NCBI GenBank assembly: GCA_963922205.1
Contig: CAWUHX010000158.1
Location: 372,001-436,000, forward strand
Reading direction: 5' to 3'
From: Romanomermis culicivorax
Lineage: Eukaryota; Nematoda; Enoplea; Mermithida; Mermithidae
Length of the DNA stretch: 64,000 nt
Position numbers and translations under genes: made by a program. Positions 22,621-34,310 of this stretch are shown one piece after another (position 1 is the first letter of the stretch; every line of letters begins with the position of its first letter). The notes below the pieces were generated by a model. The model had not been told where the DNA came from. It did not search any database and was given only the letters and a program-made list of their open reading frames with translations.

Positions 22621-23580
22621 TCAAAATATTTTAGACAAGCTGGCCATTTGAACGCCTTTTTTAATGTACATGTTTCTACAAAATTTGGTCTTCCACTGCC
22701 CTTGTATCTGGATTACGTGATCTGGAACACCTGCAGCTGCTGCTGCTGTAGCACCTCCTGATCGCAAAGTGCCAAACTTGCTTGCATCAATCTGCAGCAT
22801 TTCCAAAGTATCCAGGAGCTGTTCCCTGAATCCACCATATGAAAGTGGCTGTGATGATTTCAACTGCTCATGATTGTGACTTTTGGAAATGTCTCCAAAC
22901 AGTAGTTGTTTGGAATTAGGCAATATCTTCGCCATGTGGAAATAATTAAGGGGTGCCATAAAAAGGCAAGAAAGATGGGGTACTTTAGGAATTGTTATAC
23001 TAGATCCTGTCTGGTAGACATCTGTCTTGCTTTGACGAATTTTTACTGTAAATGAGGATGATCTAAATAAGATATCAGTAGCTTGCAAATTCAATATTTC
23101 TCTAATTTGAAGAAAACCAGTGTAACCTAGAGTAACCATGGCTAAAAGACCTAGATTCGCCAGACTAGGATTGTCCGTACAAAAGACTGAAATTCTGCGG
23201 ATTATGTCTGGAGTGAATGGTTCCTTCCTATTATGTTTGGCTAAGCAGTGACAATGCGCAGCTTCAATCACGGATTTGATGATGAAGCTGTCACTAAAAG
23301 CATGCAAGTTTGCGATTTTGTGGAACCAACACAAGGCGGCATGTGCTTGTGCTAAACTGGATGGGCTATGGAATTGTGTCTTATCTGTCAAAAATGCTGC
23401 GAATTCAAGTGGATCTGTGGTGAAGACTGTAAAATTGTTGGTGATCGCCCAATTTGACCATTTTTTAAATTGAGATGTGTACACAGTGAGGGTGGATTGT
23501 GAGTGTGATGCTAAAAGGACGGTGCAAATCGACTGTAAGGGAAGTGATGATAGTTTGGGATTGCCGAGAAGTAGTTGCAA
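22621..23580 (-). CDS. Tyrosine recombinase (phage-integrase fold), mobile-element type
   Basis: A DNA strand-exchange enzyme of the tyrosine recombinase family, of the kind carried by Crypton- and DIRS/Ngaro-type elements; acts on element DNA in the nucleus. Residues 15-115 look like the N-terminal core-binding domain (LTVYTSQFKKWSNWA). In the catalytic domain I see the first Arg (R160 in GFLQIRE), the beta-hairpin Lys (K185), the second Arg (R273 in TLRSGGATA), Trp at the H/W position (W296) and the nucleophile Tyr (Y305). The usual His two residues before LRSGG is missing: FGT runs directly into LRSGG, as if two residues were lost, so activity is doubtful. The first codon is TTG and the first internal Met is residue 148, so an upstream exon is likely; ttgactaattag at about 23590 could be its acceptor. 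The large TIR element begins 146 bases upstream and may have cut off that exon. Confidence 0.75.
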   Translation of the reverse strand: MQLLLGNPKLSSLPLQSICTVLLASHSQSTLTVYTSQFKKWSNWAITNNFTVFTTDPLEFAAFLTDKTQFHSPSSLAQAHAALCWFHKIANLHAFSDSFIIKSVIEAAHCHCLAKHNRKEPFTPDIIRRISVFCTDNPSLANLGLLAMVTLGYTGFLQIREILNLQATDILFRSSSFTVKIRQSKTDVYQTGSSITIPKVPHLSCLFMAPLNYFHMAKILPNSKQLLFGDISKSHNHEQLKSSQPLSYGGFREQLLDTLEMLQIDASKFGTLRSGGATAAAAAGVPDHVIQIQGQWKTKFCRNMYIKKGVQMASLSKIF

Positions 23581-23719
23581 GTTTGTCTAATTAGTCAAAT
23601 CGAAGTAGTCTAAAACAAGGGACAAGTTGAGGAAGTTAAGGGAGAGAAGAGAGAAAGAGGTAGAGGAAGAGTGGGTAGGATATTGAGATGAGCTAAACCA
23701 AGCTGGGTAGCACTTGTGA

Positions 23720-23725
23720 GATATG
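23720..23725. repeat. 6-bp target-site duplication, left (gatatg)
   Basis: gatatg directly precedes the left TIR and is repeated at 45295-45300 directly after the right TIR. Confidence 0.75.
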
Positions 23726-25486
23726 AGTAGTAACTCTGGACCCTTCAGACCGCCACCCACGCATTTTCTAAAAACTGGATGTTTACTTTTCAGCTTGTGT
23801 GCCTTGTTTTTTAGTGCATATCAAACTGGTTCTTGTATATAAAACTCACATAGACAAACTGATAAAGTATAACCTATACTTCTTGCCTGTTCTAAAACTA
23901 GATTTCTCGGAAAACTTGATATTTACTTTCCAGAGCTGACGTGCCTAGCTTGTTTTTTCTTAATACACTGTAAACTAGTTGTGATATATAAATCTCACAT
24001 AGGTAATTGATGAAATAAAGTCAGTCAACTTGCTTCTTCCAAACTTGATGTTTGCTTCTCAGCTCACATGCCTAGCTTGTGTCTCTTAGTGCACAGTAAA
24101 CTAGTTTTTGTACATAAAACTCACATAGACAAACTGATATAGCATAGCCTCTACCTCTTGCCTTTTCTAAAAATTGACTTCTCGCAAAACTTTATATTTA
24201 CTTTTCAGTTCATTGTTTTGTACATGCACAGTATGTTTTTTCTTACTGCACTGTAAACTAGTTCTCGTCTACATATCTCACATAGGCAGTTCATGATATA
24301 TAGACATGGTGCTTGCTTTTGAAAATTTTGTAGTGTGCATGGAAACTAGCTTGTTAGACTGCTAGTGGTATTATTGATGCACATAGACAAGTGGTTTTCA
24401 TATATAAAACTAACAAGGACAAACTGATAAAGTATGGCCTCTACATCTTGCCTTTTCTAAAAGTAGACTTCTTCGATTCTTAGTGCACTGTAAACTAGTT
24501 CTTGTGTATAAATCTCACGTAGACAGTTGATGAAATATAGACAAGGTGCTTTCTTTTGAAACTTTCATAGTGTGCATAGCTTCTTACAGTAGAAATGATA
24601 TTATCAATGCAGACAAACAAGCCGATAGAATCAAATAACAAACAGATGTTGTTTTCCAACCTGTAACTTTACCAACTTCTCCAAAAACTTGATGTTTACT
24701 TGTAAGCTTGATGTTTTGACATTGCGTAACGAACAAAGTACATGCTTAGCTTGTTTTTCTTAGTGCACCGTAAACTGGTTCTTGTATACAACACTCACAT
24801 AGGCAAATTGATGAAAAATAGCTCTATATCTTGTGCTGTCTAAAAATAGACTTCTCAGGAAATCTTGATGTTTACTTTTCAGCTCAACATTCTGGCATGT
24901 TGTACATGCCTAGCATGTTTTTCTTAGTGCTCAGTAAACTAGTTCTCATATGTTAATTTTACAAAACAAAGCCAAATCACTTTTACCTTTTTTGAAACTT
25001 TTCCAGTGTGCATGAAAACAAGCTTGTTACAGTGGAAATGGTAGTACTGATGCCGAATCCACATAGACAAGTGGATAGAATCAAATAAAAAACATACTTC
25101 CCAGAAAACTTGATGTTTACTTGTGAGTTTGACATTCTGATGTTGGGTAAGAAAGTAAATGCATAGCTGTTTCTCCCATTCCACAGTAAATAGGTTATTG
25201 CTTTTAATCTCACATAGACAAAAATCGATGACATAAAGTCACATTGCTTTTACCTTTTGCATTTTCTAAAAATAGCCTTCTTGGAAAATTTGACATTTAC
25301 TTTTCAGCTCCACATTCTGGTGTTTCGTACATTTGTGCAAAGTAAACTGGTTCTTGTGTATAAACCTCACATAAACAAATTCTTGAAATATAGTCAAGTT
25401 GCTTGTACTTCTTTTGAAACTTTCTCAGTGTGCACGAAAACTAGGTTTTTTCAGTGTGAATAGTAGTATCGATGCACATAGACAAG
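23726..25486 (+). repeat. Left terminal inverted repeat, about 1.76 kb, with internal tandem units
   Basis: It is the reverse complement of about 43535-45294 with high identity; open frames on the two sides translate almost identically. Inside, units of about 135-275 bases (often near 150) repeat the phrases agtgcactgtaaactag-ttct, ctcacatagacaa-ttgatgaaata and cttgatgtttacttttcagctc. The homology stops at 25486 where sequence assigned to the end of gypsy element 2 begins. Confidence 0.85.
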
Positions 25487-26711
25487 TTTGTTAGGCTGCT
25501 GTGGGGTCACACTATGCAACAGTTCTGACCACAGGCTAACAACAACAACAACCACAAAACTCTCCCAGACGTTTCACCAGATACTCGCCAGAACTTTCAC
25601 CAAACTTCAGGCAGAACACCTTGGCACGTACCTCAGGAGCTCCTACCCAAGTCTCCAATCCTACACTTATAAACTCCTTCCACTACGCTCACAAAACAAT
25701 ACACTTACAGGTCCAAAGTGTATTGGGTGACGATGGGCGACGCCAATATAAAATAATAAACAAAAATATTATAATAAAGATGATGGCGGTGACGCTCCAT
25801 AAAACTAAGTCTTTTTTAACAATAACAAAAAGACACCAAAAACGCGAAACAGTGGCAGCATAAACCTATGCAAATATATCACTTCTTTTCGGCCACTTTT
25901 CGCCGCGTCCAACCGCCTGCGCACCGACGCCGGAAGCTGAACACGTGCACCTGAGACCACCTCAACATCCCTCAGCCCTCAAAACCAATCAACGGGAGGT
26001 GAAAACCTTTCTGCAGCCTGAGTCTCATACTGAGGCCCCGACTGCATAACAGTTTTCCCCTCGGAAAACAAATTTTTGGGGCTACCCCCTCCAAAATGTG
26101 ATCCAGCCCCTACCAGGTCCTTCAGGTGACGGCGACCTTGACCAATCCATTCCGCAGGGCACTCCTTTTCAGGCTACCGGAAACGATCACGAACGTAGTT
26201 CGGCCTGGACTTTGACGTCGATCTGTGCCTAGATCCGGGGCGTCGCCATTCCTCTTCTCCCATGTACTGGTTTTTACAGCTTCGGTGATGAGGTATCCCA
26301 GGTGCGCTTCCTCTATGGTCGGCCGCTCGCCACGTCGCTCTGTCCAATACAAATCTACTCAGTAAAAAAGATTTTCTATAAAATACTTCAAATATCTAAT
26401 TACGAAAATTTTATAAATGCAATTAAAATTTTCACGTCTTCATCTTTTTCAGGCCCTGAAATTAAACGAGAAAAATACGAGGGCTATGTACACGCCCGAA
26501 ATAAGATGGACGGAAAGACGAATTTCGCCGGGCAACTTTTGGGCACCGGTAAATGAGAAAAAATTTTAAAATTTAAAGCAACAATAAAACGAGATAATAT
26601 ATTTTTTTTGTATTTTGTATTTTATTTGTGTTTTTGTATTTTGTATTTTTTGAAATAAAATTTGTACAAAATAACGAATTTTGGTCCAAAAAAGTATGCG
26701 GCTATATGAGA
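25487..26711 (-). other. Probable 3' untranslated region and 3' LTR of gypsy element 2
   Basis: The stretch lies between the end of the element 2 third ORF (26712) and the interrupted TIR repeat (25486). On the minus strand it has an AATAAA-containing A-rich segment around 26590-26640, a GC-richer middle (25900-26350), and ends at the TIR junction with cagcctaaca, a CA-terminal sequence as expected for an LTR. No matching copy was found upstream of gag, so LTR status rests on position only. The plus/minus open frames here have no recognised product. Confidence 0.45.
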
Positions 26712-29700
26712 TTATTGTTGCCCACCGCCACCATAACCGCCGTATTGGAAGCTACCACGGCGAGGGTAGGGACCACCCCGAGCTCCACGACCCCTGAGGA
26801 ATCCCCCAAAAACTCCTCGAGGTTGGGCCACACGAGGGGGTCCGCCCATCGCCTGTCCTCTATACGGTTGCGGATTAACCATTTTGAAGGGTCTTCCTTG
26901 ACCCTGTCCCTGACCCCAGCCTCGGCCATATCCCCCTCCAGTTCCCCTCTGGTACGTGCCCTGAGTGGAACTTACGGAAGATACTCCGGAAGCTGAGGTA
27001 CTGGACCTACCTTGACTCTGTTGATTAGCATATGGTAATTTGAATACTCCAGGCTGGTGCCGACCCTGCGAGTGAGACGATTGTCGCGAGTGCTGGCTCC
27101 TGGACCTGGATGTATCTCTAGGTTGTCTCTCTGTTAAAATGGGAATCTTGAAGGGTTGCCCCTCCTCATCCTCAGCCTTCTGGAACTTACCAGAAAATTT
27201 CTGAACCATATCTGACAACCTTCTTTTTGCTGCCATATCTACTGCAGTTTGTTGGTGTTCCTGCATTCGGTTGGCATACGCTTCCCTGAATGCAGTACTA
27301 CCTTCTCCCCGCAGGTAGATAGAATAATATCTCTCCGTAACAAATGACTTGGCCCGTGCATCCACTGCACCAATATGTCTCGGGCCTAACTGCTGTTGTT
27401 CTAACTTTAGCAACACCATGGTACATAAGTATCTCACGGCTGCCATTACTATTTCCGCATCAAAATGATGAAACCAATTTGGCATAAACTTGAGCCAAAT
27501 ATACTCCCAAATGGGCTCAGGAACGTTTACATGATCATACAGGAAACCACCTTGAACATCAAAGTGATCCCCCTAGTTCTCGTAAAGCTCCTCTACTCCA
27601 TTATTCACCAATGCCCAGATGATTTGATTCCTATTATCATCTGGCATATCCTGAGCAAAAAATTCGATCACCTCCGGTGTCGGAAAATCTATCCTTCCCT
27701 TCACCAAGGGAAACTTCTTATGGACATCCCAGTAGTCTCTCAGAACAGAACTCAGGTACTCCAAAGTTACTTCCTTATCTCTACTTCTCTTGACCGATTT
27801 TGTCGGTTCCGACGTAGAGGGTTTAGAAACAACTTTTTTCCCTGCGGAACTGCTCTGGTTCTGCTGAGAAGTCTTATCCACTTTAGACACGGGCTTAGCC
27901 AAAGTACTTTTTGTCGTTGCACTTAGCTGATATGCAGACGATTTACTAGGTACTTTAGCCGAAGCAACAGTCGACTGCACCTGACTCGTAGAACTTTTGG
28001 TTCCAGGCATCAGGCTTGTCGGCGTAGTTCCAGTCTTGGACTTGGTTGAATCCGTCAATAAAGTTGTAGATCCTGCAAACTTCAAGTCCACAGACGTAGA
28101 ACTCCCTGTCTGTTCTCCTTCACCATCACTAATTTCAATGACATCCTCTTCATCTCTCCTCTTAGCCCTATTGGCCCTTCGGGCTAACTTTCTCCTTCCT
28201 AATCTTTTAATCTGATCGTCCGTACGACCTTCCGCTCTGAACTTTCTAACCTCTTCGGCAGTATACATACCTGGTATACCACCGTCCATACTTGGATCTC
28301 TGGGCGCTACTTGAACTGTCGGCGTAACCTTGCTGACCGCAGGTTGGATGACCTGCGTACTAGCAGGTTGCACCGGCACTTTCGGGATATGATAAGCAGT
28401 AGGCGGCTTGGCCGGAGCTTGCACGACTGTAGGCGCTGCCAGAGGCGTCGGCTGCGCCGTGAAACCAGCCAATACCTGCTCCAGCTGCTTCTGCTGCTGA
28501 TCTAATCTCGCTTTCTGCTCCGCAAGCTGCTTAGTAAAAATCTCTTTTTGTCTTTCGATTTCCTTTTCAGCTTGCTCCCTGAGCCTTGCTTCAATCTCCT
28601 CTATTGTTGGACTTGCAGCAATCGTTATGAGATTGCTTTCATCCAGCATTTGCTCTGCCCTGACATCCATTCCAGAAAGTAGACTCTCTGTCTGATCTAG
28701 TAAAGAAGTTACCTGTGTTTCTTGATCAGGCTGTATCAACGATTCAACAGTGACCTCCTTGTCCACTTCTAAATCGTCTCCTACCTGATTCAAGTCTATG
28801 GGGGTGTTGAGGTCTGCAGGTATCGCTTGTTGCTGTGCTTTCGCCGCAACAGGCTCAGCCTGCATCCCCTGCACCTGATTCAAACTACTCATATCAACTC
28901 CAGATTGTTGACTCACTGTTGTGCTTACCTCAGTGCCTGTAACCGGCACTGCTGGCTGCTTACCTGTCGGCGTCACTACAACCTTATCGCCAATATGCGT
29001 AATCGTAAAACCTGGAGCATCGGACGGCAATATCGGCTCGAAAAATGGCCGCTCGTAACCTGGAACGTATTCCGGTTGATACGCTAACACGCTCTTTTTC
29101 TGATTCTCCTTCGTTGCGTCCTCACTCATATCTATTGGGTATCGCAAACCTGGAACTCGGACAGCTATCTGGCGGAAGTAAAACCTCTGATAGCAGTACG
29201 GATTATCTTTGTACTGCGGACACTCCGCCAAATGCTTCCTTTTATCTTCCGGTCTTTGCTCCCATGATTTTGTCTTGGGCCAAAATCGGATCGGCAAAAA
29301 TCCGAAACGATTTCCCCAACATGTAATAGCATCGCCCTTTGTTGGCGTATGCACCTCCGTTACTGGAAGACTATTCAAAAATGATAAATACTGACCATAC
29401 CTATCTCCCCTCCACAACATCTTCAAGAGTTGTTCCTTTCCCTCAGGGCTAAAGGATCTCAAATAGTTATGGTCAAGGAGAGAGGTAAGGTACTCCTCCG
29501 CTTCCTCTCTACAAGCTGGCCAAAATAAATGAAAGGTGAGCGGAAGTTTGTTACACACTGACTCCAAATTCTTAAAATTGTCTTCGATCAATATTTCAGA
29601 ATAAGGACCGATATCCATACTCCAGTGTTGTCTTACGTACGAGTCTTTACCATTCGAAACTCTGACTGGTTCATACTCGTGGTAATCAACTTCCAGAGAT

Positions 29701-31027
29701 GTTATCTCCAACAACTGTTTCGTTTCTTTCCTATACCTTAGGAAATTCTCGTACAAAACCATAGATACTGGTTCATCGAGTCTACTGAAACTCTTCCCTT
29801 GATTCACCATATCTACCACCTTCTTCGTAATTCGAGTTCTAATCTGCTTTTCCGACAAAGCTTCTTCGAACTCTTCATCCTCACTTACCGTATCGTTACC
29901 ATCCACATTCTTACTTTTCTCTTTGACGGTATAATCAGGATGAATACCTTTAGGTATACTTACGTCTCTCCCTCTTTTCGGATTTGACTCGTAATGAGGG
30001 AAGCTGTACTCCGTATAGCCTCCAAATGAGGTATCCATTTGGGCAGCCATACGGGCATACACTTCCTGTCTCATCACGTGATAAATAGCCGATGACTGTG
30101 GCTCCTCTACTTCCGGACTTCCACAAAAAGTCTGCGGAAAATTTTCACCATGTATCATGTTAAAAAACCTATACAACCTAAAAGCCATTATCTGAATTTG
30201 ATCCGCTTTCATCAAATCATGCGGAAAATACTGGAATCCGACCTCGACTTCCATAGCTAACTCATAGTGGAAAAACGCTAGGAAAACCAACAATGAGTAG
30301 TAGGCGTCCAGTGCTGAATACCGTATTTCAAACTGCGTCAACGTGTGCCTACAGAATCGTTCACGTTGCGCTCTCTGACGGAAATCGATTTGGAAATAAC
30401 CGACATCCGCCAGATACAGCTCCGTGAACAACCCTTTCAGCTTAAAAGTCTCTGGGCAAAGTCCCAACTTCCTGGACATTGCCAAAAATCTTCCGTTCAA
30501 CTGGTCTCCTACCTTGGCTACGTCATAATAACAGCCATACGAAGACGTTACTCTATGCTTGATCTCCGGTGTTAGATCAACATCCTGGTGCTTTCTACCT
30601 GCGCCATTAACATTCCAGATGGCGACCAGATCTGTAACCAAGTTGTATCCAATGAGAAGCATGTCCGAATCTAAGAGCTCATGAATGAGCGTCCATTCCT
30701 TCGGCATGATTGTCGTAGTATCTACAACAAAGGTGTCTCCAGTTACCGTCGAGAAGCTAATGACTCTCGCGAACTCCTTCCCTTTTGGGTTATCAACCCC
30801 AGAAGTCGCGAAAACCTTACTCACATACTCTTGAGTAACTTTCTCGGTATCAAAACCGATAATTGGCTGTCCTCGAAACCTGCTCACCTTCAGGGTTTCG
30901 ATCATTTCAGCCACCTTACCTATTTCGACCAATTTCGGTTCCGTTAATTCCAACGGAAATCTCCCGAAATTCTTGGCGAACCACCGTTCCAATTCGCCGA
31001 CTCTGACAATGCGCTTGACATTGTAGT
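26712..31027 (-). pseudogene. Element 2 third ORF, exon 2: DEDDy exonuclease domain, disordered middle, RGG tail
   Basis: Predicted nuclease of a retrotransposon. From the TTG at 30992 (no ATG in the vicinity, consistent with splicing from 31731) the frame runs 1139 codons to a TAG at 27573-27575 and continues open in the same frame to 26712, so a single amber codon splits it. Exonuclease motifs, numbered from 30992: D48 and E50 (IIGFDTEK), D121 (LIGYNLVTDL), Y225 and D229 (RYSALDAYY). This is the ordered set of DEDDy 3'-5' exonucleases such as RNase D, WRN and Mut-7. Residues about 330-740 are shared in outline with element 3. Residues about 770-1090 are Gln/Pro/Thr/Ser-rich with coiled coil. 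The part after the amber codon ends in an RG-rich tail typical of RNA binding. The stop may be a mutation or a readthrough codon. Confidence 0.7.
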
Positions 31028-31730
31028 CTAAAAAATTCAGGCGAAATGTTTACAACTTTTTAATGGAAATTTCTCGAAGCGGACACACATCGGTTAGACT
31101 CTACCTTCACCACAGATAGTAAGCACAAAAAGGAAAAAGAAAAAAGAAATTGCAAGCAGGGGACAATAAGGTACCAAACATATATTGGGTTAGTGTTGGC
31201 AGATAGTTAAACACAAGTGCGGCCCCGACTTCTACCTTATACGGGAGTACAAGCACAGACCACCTGCGTCTTCCATCATTCGACTGCTAGCCGTCTCAAT
31301 CCAACGCCCAAAATGGCCTATCCAACTAATAAATTAAGAATTTCCAAGAAGAATTTAAAAATATATTTAATAATTTACCCAAAATGTGGAAATTCATAGA
31401 AGATTAAATTAAGGTGGAATTTACAAATTTAAATAAATTTTGAAATTATCTACCCCTAGTCGACTAGTTGCTACGCTCCACTTCTTCCCCATCACATAGA
31501 CGAATTTATTCAACTCGCTATGTGTGTAGAGGAATAATGTAGTTTCGCAAAAAGTCCAAATTTGCGCTACGGGCAGCTTTGCCACACTCTTTCAAGTTGA
31601 CAGAACAAATATGTTCCCACTAAATTTTGACAATTGTCTAGGCCTTCATCTAGACACCCGTGGGCTATAACATCCTGCTTTGCCCAAATAATTTTTAGAT
31701 TAACTAAGTTTAAAAACTTAGGTCGCTTAC
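31028..31730 (-). other. Predicted phase-1 intron in element 2 third ORF
   Basis: Minus strand: donor gatg|gtaagc (exon ends at 31731), acceptor ttttttag|actac (exon 2 begins 31027). Joining keeps the frame (112 coding bases from the ATG at 31842 plus 2). The same phase, the same residues before the donor (VDG; ADG in element 3) and a similar tttttag acceptor occur in element 3. Confidence 0.65.
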
Positions 31731-31842
31731 CATCGACTAAAAAATACCGATTATTCTGCCGCACCTGCGGCTGACCGTAGGTCACGTGGGGGTCTGTGAC
31801 CAGGTATTGCTTTGTCCGGCGTCCATTGGGGGGCCTGGACAT
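31731..31842 (-). CDS. Element 2 third ORF, exon 1 (predicted)
   Basis: Short first exon of the exonuclease ORF. The open frame starts further upstream (31932) with TTG; the first ATG is at 31842 and gives 37 codons plus one base. The end, RQNNRYFLVDG, parallels RQDDRFFFADG of element 3. Basic and without a recognised domain. A ttttcag at about 31914 on this strand suggests it could itself be joined to an upstream leader, as expected for a spliced downstream ORF of a retroelement. Confidence 0.6.
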
Positions 31843-31932
31843 CTCGACCGCTTCTTTCTCAAATTCTTCGAATTCTGCGCTATCAATTTTCGAAAATTTT
31901 AAATTTTTTGATATGAGCTGAAAAATCGACAA

Positions 31933-32313
31933 AGTTTCCGCTTTCGCTACTTTTTGTCTATTTTCACTCTAAAACTCAGCGGTTTTCCCAATTCTTCCAA
32001 TATTCACAGAATTGGGGGGCAACAACTAACTATTTCCTCCGAAAAAATTACTCGGACTCAGGGAAATTTAAAATTTTGGCCGCGAAAAAATTTTAGAAAT
32101 TTAGGTTTTTTGCGAAGAGTGGTTTTTTACCAAAAATTTTGAGAAATTTTTAGATTTACGCGAGGGAAAATTAAAAATACACGATAAATACGCGATAAAT
32201 ACATAAATAAATACAATTAAATACAATTTGTACTTAAATACAGAATTGGGGACGAAAAAATATGGGGGGGGGGGTAATCATACGCACACACACGCGAACA
32301 ACAGCGCTACGCG
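31933..32313 (-). other. Spacer between integrase and third ORF of element 2
   Basis: AT-rich non-coding sequence between the end of pol and exon 1. It includes a run of G's at 32264-32275 and a short ac repeat (about 32283-32294). No gene is visible. Confidence 0.45.
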
Positions 32314-34310
32314 CTACGGCAGTTTATAATTATCAATTTTCGAATCTACAGTAAACTGCGTGTCCTTAGATGACACGTCGTTAGACTGCAGCCATCTGCC
32401 GGTCTCGTAGCGAAAGTGCTTTAACCTGCTCACGGATACCACCTGCTTTTTCAGCGGCTCTCTCCAGTGAGCGATTTCAAGCACATTCTCTGATAATCTC
32501 CTATTATCAGTAACAACATACGGTCCTTGCCACGGCAGACCCAGTTTTTTCTGTTTATCGACTTTCAGCAAAACCCAATCATTGACGGAATAATCATGAG
32601 CTTTTGCTTTACGGTCAAAAAACTTTTTACTGCTCTCCGCAGCCTTCCTGATATTTTCTGAAATGGTCTCATAAGTTTCTACTAAACTTTCGGTTAGTAT
32701 ATGCTTATAAGCCTCATAGTTCATTGGCAGAACTATGTTTCTAGCAACACCAATACTAATGCCAAAATTAGCCTCATGACCTCTCAATAAGGCAAATGGA
32801 GAACATCTCGTTGAGGTATGAGGTGTGGCATTATACGCAAAAACGACAGATTGCAAATATCTGTCCCACTTATCTGAATCCTCTATAGCAACCTTTCGCA
32901 ACTGCTTGATCAAGGTTTGGTTAAACCTTTCAACCATTCCATTTCCTTGTGGATGGTAGGCAGTTGTGAAAATCTTCTGACACTCCAATAATTTACAGAC
33001 TGACGTCATCAAATCAGCTGTAAAGCATGAACCATTATCACTCAACAATTTCACCGGGGTTCCATGCCTGAACACAATATTCCGAAGAAAACTGTCCACA
33101 ATGGTTACAGCAGATTGATCCGGAATCATTTCTGCTTCCACCCATTTTGTAAAGTAATCTTGAAATACTATCACATACGGTCTTTTCTCGCTCATGGGAG
33201 ATATTCCCACAATATCTACAGAGACTATGTCAAATGGTCCTCTAGGAATAATTGGATTTAACGGTGGTATAGTAGCCTTTCCTGGAGTCGCAATTTGACA
33301 TATCGGACAAAAGCTGATCCAGCTCCGAACATCCTTCTCGATGCTCGGCCACCAGAACTGCTTTTTAATAATAGCAAGGGTTCTCTTAAACCCTTGATGC
33401 GTCATCATCACTGCTCCATGATACTGATGCAGGACAACTTTTTTGAGAACAGAGGGCACAACAACTTGATCCTCTGCCTCGCCAAAAGTCTCTCTATATA
33501 GTATCCCTTGATCGATATAAAAGTTACTTTGAGACTTAGTGCTACTACTAGCACCTAGTTTCTCGAAGATCACTTTTAAATCTTTATCCTTTCCTTGCAA
33601 CTGTGACATCAAGGCGTTTGAGATAAGCCCTTTCGGTCTACCATCTTCACTCTCTGGGGCTTCTTCAAACTCCTTTTCCTTCGGTTCAAAAATTCTCTTC
33701 ACCTCTTCTTTAGATTTTGCTTGCCCAGGAGGATGTCCTTTTTCCTCCTGCTGCAAGTTTTTTGCCATTTGTCTAGTGACTACCGCCTCAATTTCATATT
33801 TCTCAGGCCTTCGATAATTATCAAATTCTGGAGAAATATTAAGTCGAGTCTCATCACTAACACCATACTTTGAAGCCACTGAAGCTGTGGCCATCTTCAC
33901 CGGAGTGAAGACTCCTACAGCCTCATCCACTTCATCTCCTCTGAGTTCCCGAAGTTGTTTCACTAAAACTTTGTGGTTTTGGTTAAGGACTTCGTCTTCA
34001 GTAAGAGATTTCACTTCTTCCTTCTGAAAGATAAGTTCCCATTTTGGTGGCAACTTCTCTTTCTGCTCATCCGGTTCCTCCTTCCTGGAGAGAAAATCTG
34101 CCATGGCATTCTGTCTGCCAGGCACGTACTCCAACTTGTGATTAAACTGGCAAATGAATGCGTACCACCTCTTGAGTTTGTCATTAGTCTGTGTATTGAC
34201 CCTCATTGATAATAATGGTTTGTGGTCAGTTTGAATCCTGACCTTTTGGCCCAAAAGATAATGTTTATAAATTTTAAGGCCGTAAACCACAGCTAAGCAT
34301 TCTCTTTTGG
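32314..34310 (-). pseudogene. pol: Element 2 RNase H C-terminal part and integrase (pol)
   Basis: Continuation of pol after a frameshift; the recorded frame starts at a GTG (34290) inside RNase H (VVYGLKIYKHYLLGQK, TDHKPLLSM, ADFLSRKEE). Integrase follows: HHCC region (HQYHGAVMMTHQG, CPICQ), the DDE core ([30 protein letters not shown]) and a C-terminal module with LPWQGPYVVTD and VSRLKHFRYE. The integrase catalytic residues are present. The sequence between RNase H and integrase is long, charged and Lys/Glu-rich. Confidence 0.85.

Noticed and set aside
25257-25463. 68-codon ORF, nearly identical to one at 43554-43763
   Set aside because: The identity comes from the long terminal inverted repeats, not from a conserved gene.
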